Source: Oerskovia sp042887685
GTDB taxonomy: Bacteria; Actinomycetota; Actinomycetes; Actinomycetales; Cellulomonadaceae
NCBI RefSeq assembly: GCF_042887685.1
Contig: NZ_JBHVOS010000024.1
Span: forward strand, 13,316 to 77,315
Reading direction: 5' to 3'
DNA: 64,000 nucleotides
Under the pieces are notes generated by a model. The model was not told the DNA's origin, made no database searches, and worked only from the letters and a program-made list of their open reading frames with translations. Positions 57,158 to 64,000 of the stretch are shown here, one piece after another. A program made the position numbers and the translations under genes. Each line of letters opens with the position of its first letter. Position 1 is the stretch's first letter.

Positions 57158-57216
57158 CGGGGGCCGTCTGGTCGGCTGCGCCGGACCTGCGGCCGGGTGC
57201 GGTGCCACCCGAACCC

Positions 57217-57600
57217 TCAGGCCAGGGCCTTCGCCTTGAGCGTGGCGAACTCGTTCTCGTCGATCACGCCCGAGTCGAGCAGGGCCTTCGCGTCGGCGAT
57301 CTGCGTGACCGGGGAGGAGTCGGCGCCTGCGACCCCTCGGATGTAGGCGTCCGTCTGCACCTTGGCCTGCGACATGTCCTGCATCTGCCGCTCGGCCATC
57401 CCCCGGCCGCGGGCGATGATGTAGACCAGCGCCGAGAGGAACGGGACGACGATGAGCGCGACGACCCACACCGCCTTCCACCAGCCGTTGAGCTCGTGGT
57501 CGCGGAAGAGGTCGGCGAGGATCCTGAAAAGGATCATCAGGTACATGAAGAAGAAGAACCACCAGACCATCAGCCAGAACCAGTCCATGAAGCTGTCCAT
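57217..57600 (-). CDS. PLDc_N and SHOCT domain membrane protein
   Basis: A 127-residue protein. Two N-terminal membrane helices (MDWFWLMVWWFFFFMYLMIL and AVWVVALIVVPFLSALVYII) are typical of PLD-nuclease N-terminal (PLDc_N) domains; the C-terminus (IADAKALLDSGVIDENEFAT, then LKAKALA) is a SHOCT motif for oligomerisation. GAGGAG lies before the ATG. It is paired with a second SHOCT protein 27 bases upstream. Confidence 0.85.
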   Translation of the reverse strand: MDSFMDWFWLMVWWFFFFMYLMILFRILADLFRDHELNGWWKAVWVVALIVVPFLSALVYIIARGRGMAERQMQDMSQAKVQTDAYIRGVAGADSSPVTQIADAKALLDSGVIDENEFATLKAKALA

Positions 57601-57627
57601 GCGAACTCCTCCTCAGGTGGGTGCCGG

Positions 57628-57927
57628 TCAACCGGCGAGGATCTGAGCCTTCTGCGTCTCGAACTCGGCGGGGCTCAGCACTCCCTGGTCGCGCAGCGCG
57701 GCGAGCTGCGTGAGCTGGGCGATCTTGGCGTCCATCCCGGCGGAGGCGGGCGCGGGGGCGGGGGCCGGTGGTGGTGCCGCGTACGTCGGCTGCGGCGCCT
57801 GCTGCTGCGGCGGTTCCTCCTGGGCGGCCCAGCGGCCGGCCTGACGGCGGGAGACGCGGTTGGAGACGGCGGTCGCGGTTCCGGCGACGACGGCGGTGCG
57901 CGCGACGCCTCGGATGAGTCCGGGCAT
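57628..57927 (-). CDS. small SHOCT-domain protein
   Basis: A 99-residue protein with a hydrophobic N-terminus (IRGVARTAVVAGTATAVSN), a Pro/Gln/Ala-rich linker and a C-terminal SHOCT motif (LTQLAALRDQGVLSPAEFET). A strong GAGGAGGAAC site precedes the ATG at 57927. The shared SHOCT motif suggests it assembles with the next gene's product. Confidence 0.82.
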   Translation of the reverse strand: MPGLIRGVARTAVVAGTATAVSNRVSRRQAGRWAAQEEPPQQQAPQPTYAAPPPAPAPAPASAGMDAKIAQLTQLAALRDQGVLSPAEFETQKAQILAG

Positions 57928-57954
57928 GGTGTTCCTCCTCTGTCGGGACGTGGG

Positions 57955-58401
57955 TCAGGCGTTCTCGGCGGCCTCGAGCGCGGCGAGCAGCGCCTGCACG
58001 GGGATGCGCCCGCTCGCGACGAGCTGGGCGCCGCCGCGACGCAGCGCGGACGCGAAGGGGGCGGCCCACACGTTCTCGTACACGAGGACGGCCGCCGTCC
58101 TCCCGGGCTCGACCGCCTCGGCGGCCTCGATCAGGTCCTCGTGCCCCAGGAGCCCCGACGAGGCCCCCGCGAAGATCTCGAGGCCCGTCGATCCGTCGGC
58201 GAGCTCGTCGAGCTCGACGCCCGTCACGCTGCCGTCGTCCTCCTTGCGCAGCACGAGCAGGTCGAGGACACGGACGATCCCCTGGTCGACGAGGTCGACG
58301 AGCAGAGGGAAGGCCTCGCCCGTCATGGCGTCGGACGCGAACTCGACGACGAGGTAGTCGATGGGTCCGGTGTCCTGCAGGTCGCTCGGGTCCTGGGTCA
58401 T
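57955..58401 (-). CDS. DUF6325 family protein
   Basis: A 148-residue cytosolic protein of the DUF6325 (SHOCT-associated) family: DYLVVEFASDAMTGEAFPLL near the start, GIVRVLDLLVLRKEDDGSVT and ALVYENVWAAPFASALRRGG. It leads the minus-strand trio DUF6325 - SHOCT - PLDc_N/SHOCT, a known grouping in actinobacteria without established function. The ribosome site is distant. Confidence 0.83.
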   Translation of the reverse strand: MTQDPSDLQDTGPIDYLVVEFASDAMTGEAFPLLVDLVDQGIVRVLDLLVLRKEDDGSVTGVELDELADGSTGLEIFAGASSGLLGHEDLIEAAEAVEPGRTAAVLVYENVWAAPFASALRRGGAQLVASGRIPVQALLAALEAAENA

Positions 58402-58655
58402 GGGTCGTCGGTCCTCTCCTCCGGGACCTCTCGCCCCTGGACGTCAGGGGCGCCCCGCGCGGGGAGAGGTCGCACGAGTCGTGTCGCTCCCGCCCAGCAT
58501 CCGGCGCCCGGCGGTCGGTGTCGTCATGCAGACCGCATGAACTTGGGCGCACCGTCGAGGGACCGCGGACCCGGATCATGTGATCGGGGTGATGCGGGCC
58601 CGCAGCGGGCGTGCGGCAATGGGAGGACGTGACGGAGCGAGAGGAGGGGCAGACC

Positions 58656-58976
58656 GTGGACTACACCGACCGGCTTCGGCGCTTCGCGATCAACGACGCA
58701 CGCCTCGAGGAGGACCTGGAGCTCGAGTCCACCGTCCTCGAGCCCAAGACGCTCGCGCTGATCCGGCTCGCCGCGCTCGTCGCGGTCGGCGGGGCCGAGC
58801 CGACCTACGGCAGCGAGGTCGACGAAGCGGTGACGGCGGGAGCCACGACGGCGGAGATCGTCGACGTGCTCGCCGCGACCATCCCCATCGTCGGGCTGCC
58901 GGCCGTCGTGGCCGCGGCCCCCAAGCTCGCGCTCGCGCTCGGCTACGACCCGTTCGACGCGCGCGAACCGGGATGA
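58656..58976 (+). CDS. carboxymuconolactone decarboxylase family protein
   Basis: A 106-residue CMD-like helical protein: LEPKTLALIRLAALVAVGGA then PTYGSEVDEAVTAGATTAEI and VDVLAATIPIVGLPAVVAAA. The CxxC of AhpD-type members is absent, so it is not an AhpD-type thiol peroxidase partner. GTG 58656 has GGAGG about 8 bases upstream; GTGs at 58611 and 58629 are in frame. It is convergent with the LuxR-type gene, with only 4 bases between their stops. The gap 58402-58655 upstream holds its promoter only. Confidence 0.85.
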   Translation: MDYTDRLRRFAINDARLEEDLELESTVLEPKTLALIRLAALVAVGGAEPTYGSEVDEAVTAGATTAEIVDVLAATIPIVGLPAVVAAAPKLALALGYDPFDAREPG

Positions 58977-58980
58977 GGGA

Positions 58981-61236
58981 TCACGCGCCCAGCAGCCCCC
59001 TGTCGACCGCGCGCTCCACGGCCTCGCTCCGGCTCGAGACACCCAGCTTGCGGTAGATCGAACCGATCTCCGAGCTGGCGGTGTTCCGTGACACGAAGAG
59101 GCGCTCGCCGATCTCCCGGATCGTGAGGTGGGTCTGGAGATAGGGCAGGAGCCGCAGCTCCGCGGGCGTGAGCGGAGGGCCGGGGCCTACCGCGGTGCTC
59201 GCGTGCTCGGCCGCGTCGAAGGACTTGCGCAGGTCCGCGACCTCGTCGGCCAGCACGCCGAGAGAGGGCCGTCGGAGCGAGATGTCGTCGATCTCGCGCA
59301 GGAGGTGACGGACCGCGGCGACGTCCGCCGTCGCCCAGCTCGTCCGCGCGAGCCGTAGACGAACACGCACGGCGAGCGTCGGGAACGCGTACGTGCAGAA
59401 CGTCCTGGTGCGCATCCCGCGGGTCAGGAGGTCGTTCGTCAGGGCGGGGTCGCGGTCGTGGTGGGCCAGGTGCGCGGCCACCGCGAAGCCGAGTGCGCTC
59501 GTGGGGTAGTCGTCCATCCGGTGGTCCTCGACGGCGGCCAGGATCCGCCGGACCCTGGCCCTGGCGCCCACCCACCGGCCGCGGTCCATGTCGAGGTCGG
59601 CGAGCTGCGCCTCGGCGTAGACGAGCATGTCCACGTCGCCGAGGGCGCTCGCGGCCTCGACCCCGAGCTCGAGGTGCCGGACGGCCGACTCGTCGTCGCC
59701 GCTCAGGCGGAGCGCGTCACCGCTCAGCACGAGCGCGGTGTCGCGCCACGAGCTCCACTCGGGCTCGGCCGCGAGGGCCAGCCCGGCGTCGTCGAGCATG
59801 CGTTGCGGCCCGTCCGGGCACCGCAGGGCCCGGTACATGGCGCGCGCCGAGTCGAACGAGGCCGACCCGTCCCCGGGGGCGCCGCTGAACGTGGCCGCGT
59901 CCGCGACGGCTCCCCAGTGCTCGGCCGCCCCCGCGCGTCCCTCGTACACCGCGACGTAGCCGGCGAGCACCATGAGCGGCGGGTGGCTGCGGATCGCCTC
60001 GTCGCCCAGGACGCTCAACCACCGGTCGATCGTGGAGATCTGGCCCCCCTGGAAGAGCGACATGACGATCCGGGTGACGAGCCTGACGGCACGGTCGCGC
60101 TCACCCGTCGCGAGGAGCTGCTCGACGGCGCGCGTCGGCGAGCCGTTCTCCTCGTACCAGTCGGCCGCCCGGACCCGGAGGTCGTCGGCGAGCCCGGGCT
60201 CCGTCGTCAGCAGGTCGTCGAGGAGCAGCTCGCGGAACAGGGCGTGGTAGCGGAACCAGCGGCGGTGCCGGTCGAGAGGCACGAGGAAGAGGTGCGCGGA
60301 CTCGAGCTCGCGCAGGTGCCGCAGCGACGAGGTCTCTCCGAGGACGGCGTCGCACAGGGGTGCGCTGAGGTCGTCGAGGATCGCGGTGCGGCGCAGGAAC
60401 TGCCTCGTCTCGTCGGGCAGCCGTCGGAGCGTCTCCCGCTGGAGATAGTCCGCGACGTACCGGTCCGTGCCCGTGACGGCCGCGGCGTCGGACCCGTCGC
60501 CGGCGTCGCGTGCGACGAGCGCCGCGAGGTGCACCCCCACGGGCCAGCCCTCCGTCCGCGCCCGGACCGCGGCCGCCGCGTCGGGCGCGAGGGGCACGTC
60601 CGACGCGGCGAACACCCGGGTGGTGCCCTCGGCGTCGAGCGCGAGCTCGCGCGCCCCGAGCTCGACGGTCTCGTCCATCGCACGCAGGCGCGCCAGGTGG
60701 GGCTGCTCGTCGCGGCTCGCGGCGACGAGCTGCGACCCGTGGGGGATGCCCGCGACCACGACGCCCAGCACGTCGTGGCAGGCCGCGGACCTCACCTCGT
60801 GCAGGTCGTCGAGCACCAGGACGAAGTCGTCGGAGCTCGCCCGCAGGACCGAGGCCAGGTGGGGGGCCGCCCGCCCCAGCAGCGAGGCGTCGGGACCGAC
60901 CATGTCCGCACCGAGGTCCGGCAGCCCGATCCCGTGGCGGGCGAGGCCGGCGGCCAGCACCGACAGCAGGGGCAGGGGGGCGTCGTCGAACCGGTCGAGC
61001 GTGACCCACACGACGGTCCTCGGGTCGCTCGCCGCCCACTCGGCGAGGAGCGTGGACTTGCCGTACCCCGGGGGAGCGGTGACGCCGACGACCCGGCGAC
61101 CGCTCGCGCGCGCCGCGTCGATCAGGGCCGCCCGGCTCACGACCGGCGCCCCCGTCCGGGGCACGGTGAACTTGGCGTCGAGGAGCTGGCTGTCGAGCCC
61201 CACGGTCGTCGGCGCCGTCCACGGCTCTCCGTTCAC
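58981..61236 (-). CDS. MalT/LAL-like LuxR-family ATP-dependent regulator
   Basis: A 751-residue STAND-type regulator. The N-terminal NTPase has Walker A APPGYGKST (about 50-58) and Walker B VLVLDDLHE; the middle is TPR-like helical repeats; the C-terminus is a LuxR HTH (LTIREIGERLFVSRNTASSE, then IGSIYRKLGVSSRSEAVERA). Such proteins need ATP and an inducer. GTG 61236 is taken as start since TATCGT lies 7 bases upstream; GTG 61245 is possible. It is divergent from the arylsulfatase gene and is its likely activator. Confidence 0.87.
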   Translation of the reverse strand: MNGEPWTAPTTVGLDSQLLDAKFTVPRTGAPVVSRAALIDAARASGRRVVGVTAPPGYGKSTLLAEWAASDPRTVVWVTLDRFDDAPLPLLSVLAAGLARHGIGLPDLGADMVGPDASLLGRAAPHLASVLRASSDDFVLVLDDLHEVRSAACHDVLGVVVAGIPHGSQLVAASRDEQPHLARLRAMDETVELGARELALDAEGTTRVFAASDVPLAPDAAAAVRARTEGWPVGVHLAALVARDAGDGSDAAAVTGTDRYVADYLQRETLRRLPDETRQFLRRTAILDDLSAPLCDAVLGETSSLRHLRELESAHLFLVPLDRHRRWFRYHALFRELLLDDLLTTEPGLADDLRVRAADWYEENGSPTRAVEQLLATGERDRAVRLVTRIVMSLFQGGQISTIDRWLSVLGDEAIRSHPPLMVLAGYVAVYEGRAGAAEHWGAVADAATFSGAPGDGSASFDSARAMYRALRCPDGPQRMLDDAGLALAAEPEWSSWRDTALVLSGDALRLSGDDESAVRHLELGVEAASALGDVDMLVYAEAQLADLDMDRGRWVGARARVRRILAAVEDHRMDDYPTSALGFAVAAHLAHHDRDPALTNDLLTRGMRTRTFCTYAFPTLAVRVRLRLARTSWATADVAAVRHLLREIDDISLRRPSLGVLADEVADLRKSFDAAEHASTAVGPGPPLTPAELRLLPYLQTHLTIREIGERLFVSRNTASSEIGSIYRKLGVSSRSEAVERAVDRGLLGA

Positions 61237-61280
61237 GCCTTTCACGATAGGACGGGGCCCCCCGAGGCGCCCGGGGAACC

Positions 61281-61309
61281 GGGGGATCACGCGGTCTGGG
61301 GGATGCGCC
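61281..61309. promoter_or_regulatory. tandem GGGGGAT boxes, candidate operator
   Basis: GGGGGATCACGC (61281-61292) and GGGGGATGCGCC (61298-61309) are direct repeats 17 bases apart in the 139-bp divergent gap. They resemble E. coli MalT boxes (GGGGATGAGG). TAGCGT at 61327-61332 may be the -10 of the sulfatase gene, which would put the boxes at an activator position. Confidence 0.45.
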
Positions 61310-61375
61310 CTCGACGGAGCCGTCCCTAGCGTGGCACGCATCCATGCCTCGCCGTCAGATCGAGCGGAGTCCCTC

Positions 61376-63739
61376 ATGCGTCCCGACCAGCACGCCCGCA
61401 CGATGCTTCCCGTCCCGGACCGACCGGCTCCCGGGCTCACGACCTACGACGCGAAGGACCCGGACACGTCGTTCCCGCCGATCGAGCCGCTGCTCCCGCC
61501 CGAGGGGGCCCCGAACGTCCTGATCGTGCTGCTCGACGACGTGGGGTTCGGGGCGTCGAGCGCGTTCGGCGGCCCGTGCCGGACGCCGAACGCCGAACGC
61601 CTCGCCGCGGGCGGTCTGCGCTACAACCGGTTCCACACCACGGCGCTGTGCGCGCCGACGAGGGCCGCGATGCTCAGCGGGCGGAACCACCACTCGGTGG
61701 GCATGGGCAGCATCACCGAGACCGCGACCTCGGCGCCCGGGAACAGCTCGCTCAAGCCCAACACCAAGGCCCCGCTCGCGCTGACGCTCAGGCTCAACGG
61801 GTACTCGACCGCCCAGTTCGGCAAGTGCCACGAGGTGCCGGTCTGGCAGTCGTCGCCGCTGGGGCCGTTCGACGCCTGGCCGACGGGCGGCGGCGGCTTC
61901 GAGACGTTCTACGGGTTCATCGGCGGGGAGAACAACCAGTGGGACCCGGCGCTCTACGACGGGACGACGCCCGTCGAGCCCCCGGCGACGCCCGAGGAGG
62001 GGTACCACCTGACCGAGGACCTCGCGGACCGCGCGATCGGGTGGATCCGGACCCAGAAGGCGCTCATGCCCGACAAGCCGTTCTTCGCGTACCTCGCACC
62101 CGGTGCGACGCACGCGCCGCACCACGTCCCGAAGGAGTGGGCTGACCGGTACGCGGGGGAGTTCGACGACGGCTGGGACGCGCTGCGCGAGCGGTCGTTG
62201 GCGCGACAGAAGGAGCTCGGTGTCGTCCCGGCCGAGGCCGAGCTGACCCGCCGGCACGAGGAGATCCCCGCGTGGGACGCCATGCCCGACGAGCTCAAGC
62301 CGGTGCTCGCACGGCAGATGGAGGTCTACGCGGGGTTCCTGGAGCACACCGACCACCACGTGGGGCGCGTGATCGACGCGATCGACGACCTCGGGATCCT
62401 CGACGACACGTTGATCTTCTACATCATCGGGGACAACGGGGCGTCGGCCGAGGGAACCATCAACGGGGCGTTCAACGAGATGGCGAACTTCAACGGCATG
62501 GCGGCGCTCGAGACGCCGGAGTTCCTGCGGTCGAAGCTCGACGAGCTCGGGTCGCCCTCGTCGTACAACCACTACGCGGTCGGGTGGGCCCACGCCATGG
62601 ACACGCCCTTCCAGTGGACGAAGCAGGTCGCCTCGCACTGGGGCGGGACCCGCAACGGCACGATCGTGCACTGGCCCAGAGGGATCGCCGAGAAGGGCGG
62701 CCTGCGGACCCAGTTCACCCACTGCATCGACGTGGCCCCCACGGTGCTCGAGGCCGCAGGCCTGCCCGAGCCGACCATGGTCAACGGCGTCCTCCAGTCA
62801 CCCATGGAGGGCACGAGCATGCTCTACTCGTTCGCGAGCGCCGACGAGCCCGAGCGCCACGACCTCCAGTACTTCGAGATGTTCGGCAACCGCGGTGTCT
62901 ACTTCAAGGGCTGGAGCGCGGTCACCAAGCACCGCACGCCCTGGATCCTGGTCGGCGACACCATCGCGTTCGACGACGACGTGTGGGAGCTCTACGACGG
63001 CAGCGCCGACTACTCCCAGGCGCACGACCTGTCCGCGGAGCACCCGGACAGGCTGCACCTGCTCCAGCGCCTGTGGCTGATCGAGGCGACCAAGCACGGT
63101 GCCCTGCCGCTCGACGACCGGGGGGCGGAACGCCTGAACCCGACGCTCGCGGGCCGCCCGACCCTCGTCCACGGCAGGTCCCAGCAGTTCTTCGCGGGCA
63201 TGGGCAGGCTCTCGGAGAACAGCGTGCTCAACGTCAAGAACACGTCGTTCTCGGTGACCGCCGAGGTCGAGGTCCCGGCGTCCGGCGCCGACGGGGTCGT
63301 CATCGCGCAGGGCGGCAGGTTCGGCGGGTGGAGCGTCTACGTCAAGGACGGGCGGGCTCGGTTCGTCTACAACGTCCTCGGGATCCAGGAGTTCGCGGTG
63401 ACCGCCGACCGCCCGGTGCCTCCCGGCACGCACCAGGTCCGCATGGAGTTCGCGTACGACGGCGGCGGCCTCGCCAAGGGCGGCGACGTGACCCTGTTCT
63501 ACGACGGTGAGGCCGTCGGGGACGGTCGGGTGGGCGCGACCCAGCCGATGATCTTCTCCGCGGACGAGACGACCGACGTCGGCTACGAGTCGGGGACGCC
63601 CGTCAGCCCCGACTACACGCCCCGCACCAGCCGGTTCACGGGCAAGATCCGCTGGGTCCGGATCGACCTGGGCGACGACGACCACGACCACTACATCGAC
63701 CCCGACGAGCGCCTGCGGATCGCGATGGCGCGACAGTGA
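61376..63739 (+). CDS. arylsulfatase (type I, formylglycine-dependent)
   Basis: A 787-residue sulfatase. The modification motif C92-APTR (CxPxR) supplies the formylglycine; metal-binding D54-D55 lie in VLLDDVGFG and a second pair in IIGDNGAS. It is similar to the large arylsulfatases of Mycobacterium and Pseudomonas (AtsA-like: GNSSLKPNTKAPLALTLRLN; THAPHHVPKEWADRY) and has a C-terminal beta domain (about 600-787). There is no signal peptide, so it is probably cytosolic. GGAG precedes the ATG. A formylglycine-generating enzyme is not in the window. A hairpin terminator follows. Confidence 0.93.
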   Translation: MRPDQHARTMLPVPDRPAPGLTTYDAKDPDTSFPPIEPLLPPEGAPNVLIVLLDDVGFGASSAFGGPCRTPNAERLAAGGLRYNRFHTTALCAPTRAAMLSGRNHHSVGMGSITETATSAPGNSSLKPNTKAPLALTLRLNGYSTAQFGKCHEVPVWQSSPLGPFDAWPTGGGGFETFYGFIGGENNQWDPALYDGTTPVEPPATPEEGYHLTEDLADRAIGWIRTQKALMPDKPFFAYLAPGATHAPHHVPKEWADRYAGEFDDGWDALRERSLARQKELGVVPAEAELTRRHEEIPAWDAMPDELKPVLARQMEVYAGFLEHTDHHVGRVIDAIDDLGILDDTLIFYIIGDNGASAEGTINGAFNEMANFNGMAALETPEFLRSKLDELGSPSSYNHYAVGWAHAMDTPFQWTKQVASHWGGTRNGTIVHWPRGIAEKGGLRTQFTHCIDVAPTVLEAAGLPEPTMVNGVLQSPMEGTSMLYSFASADEPERHDLQYFEMFGNRGVYFKGWSAVTKHRTPWILVGDTIAFDDDVWELYDGSADYSQAHDLSAEHPDRLHLLQRLWLIEATKHGALPLDDRGAERLNPTLAGRPTLVHGRSQQFFAGMGRLSENSVLNVKNTSFSVTAEVEVPASGADGVVIAQGGRFGGWSVYVKDGRARFVYNVLGIQEFAVTADRPVPPGTHQVRMEFAYDGGGLAKGGDVTLFYDGEAVGDGRVGATQPMIFSADETTDVGYESGTPVSPDYTPRTSRFTGKIRWVRIDLGDDDHDHYIDPDERLRIAMARQ

Positions 63740-63813
63740 CACGTCGACACGTCGACCCGTCGACCGGCCCACGCGCTGTCCCGTCCACGCGGCGTCCCGT
63801 CCCACGACCACGG

Positions 63814-63856
63814 CCCGACGGCGCCGCCCACCTCCTGGGTGAGCGGCGCCGTCGGG
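63814..63856. terminator. terminator after the arylsulfatase gene
   Basis: CCCGACGGCGCCGCCCACC / GGTGAGCGGCGCCGTCGGG, a 19-bp stem with one G-C/A mismatch region and a short loop. Nearly the same sequence as the terminator at 17578-17619. Confidence 0.8.
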
Positions 63857-63894
63857 CGGGGTGGTCCCGTGGGACGCACGGCACGCGCGACGTC

Positions 63895-63924
63895 GGCGGC
63901 CCGCCCCCGAGGGGGCGGGCCGCC
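63895..63924. terminator. second hairpin near the window end
   Basis: GGCGGCCCGCCCCC-GA-GGGGGCGGGCCGCC, a 14-bp perfect stem. It may end a minus-strand gene that lies beyond the window. No gene is seen in 63740-64000. Confidence 0.6.
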
Positions 63925-64000
63925 GGCGGCGCGGGGGGACGGGTCCTCGGTGGGGGACCGCCGGCGGAGGGCGGCCCCCGCCGCACCTGGCGCGGGGTGG

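Overview
The window looks like a chromosomal segment of a very GC-rich actinobacterium, most likely Cellulomonadaceae or Promicromonosporaceae (Cellulomonas, Cellulosimicrobium or Isoptericola type). This rests on strong GC bias at third codon positions, a FasR-fabD-fabH-acpP-fabF cluster, homodimeric AceE, glnA2-glnE, polyphosphate glucokinase, WhiB, DUF3145, DUF3052 and DUF6318 proteins, and many apparently leaderless genes. The genus is inferred. Gene content and partial order (FasR/fab, aceE, DUF3052-AhpE, Nif3, zinc ribbon, RNase H/phosphatase, panB, glnA2-glnE) recall the Rv2220-Rv2246 region of Mycobacterium tuberculosis, so most of the window is conserved core chromosome with insertions.

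Layout. 1-27 is the 3' end of a tRNA gene. 0.4-5.9 kb is a prophage remnant: on the minus strand two endolysins, an intact holin and an internally deleted copy of it, two nearly identical terminators, small phage genes and a WhiB-like protein; then a divergent pair of small HTH regulators and an ImmA/IrrE-type protease. No integrase, capsid or tail gene is present. 6.0-9.4 kb holds a cREC protein, DUF488, DUF1206, peptide deformylase and DUF3145. 9.4-11.3 kb is an HTTM plus DUF5819 membrane pair. 11.5-16.7 kb is the type II fatty acid synthesis operon with its PucR-type regulator. 16.7-21.8 kb has a TPR-like gene, aceE, DUF3052 and an AhpE-like peroxiredoxin. tRNA-Val(UAC) lies at 22.2 kb.

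22.5-33.5 kb is the most unusual block: five plus-strand genes, each overlapping the next (DUF4132 HEAT-like giant, MoxR-type AAA+ ATPase, DUF5682, VWA protein, SWIM zinc-finger protein). It resembles the little-studied yehI/yehLMPQ genes of E. coli and has the parts of an ATPase/MIDAS machine of unknown purpose. 33.8-38.4 kb: secreted alpha carbonic anhydrase, a family A DNA polymerase, Nif3 and a C4 zinc-ribbon coiled-coil protein. 38.4-41.2 kb is rich in repeats and holds a DUF6318 lipoprotein and a PKD protein. 41.3-46.6 kb: RNase HI/phosphatase fusion, YaaA, a tautomerase homologue lacking Pro1, RNase P RNA, and small conserved genes including a STAS protein. 46.7-57.1 kb: polyphosphate glucokinase, methionine aminopeptidase, cell-wall amidase, panB, nadE, glnA2 and glnE. 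57.2-64.0 kb: SHOCT proteins, DUF6325, a CMD-family protein, and a MalT/LuxR-type regulator divergent from an arylsulfatase.

Two dispersed palindromic repeat families run through the intergenic regions: one with 17-nt arms and a 24-nt spacer (58 nt, four copies) and one 63 nt long (three copies). At least a dozen genes have a TAnnnT-like -10 box 6-7 nt before the start codon, which suggests leaderless mRNAs.
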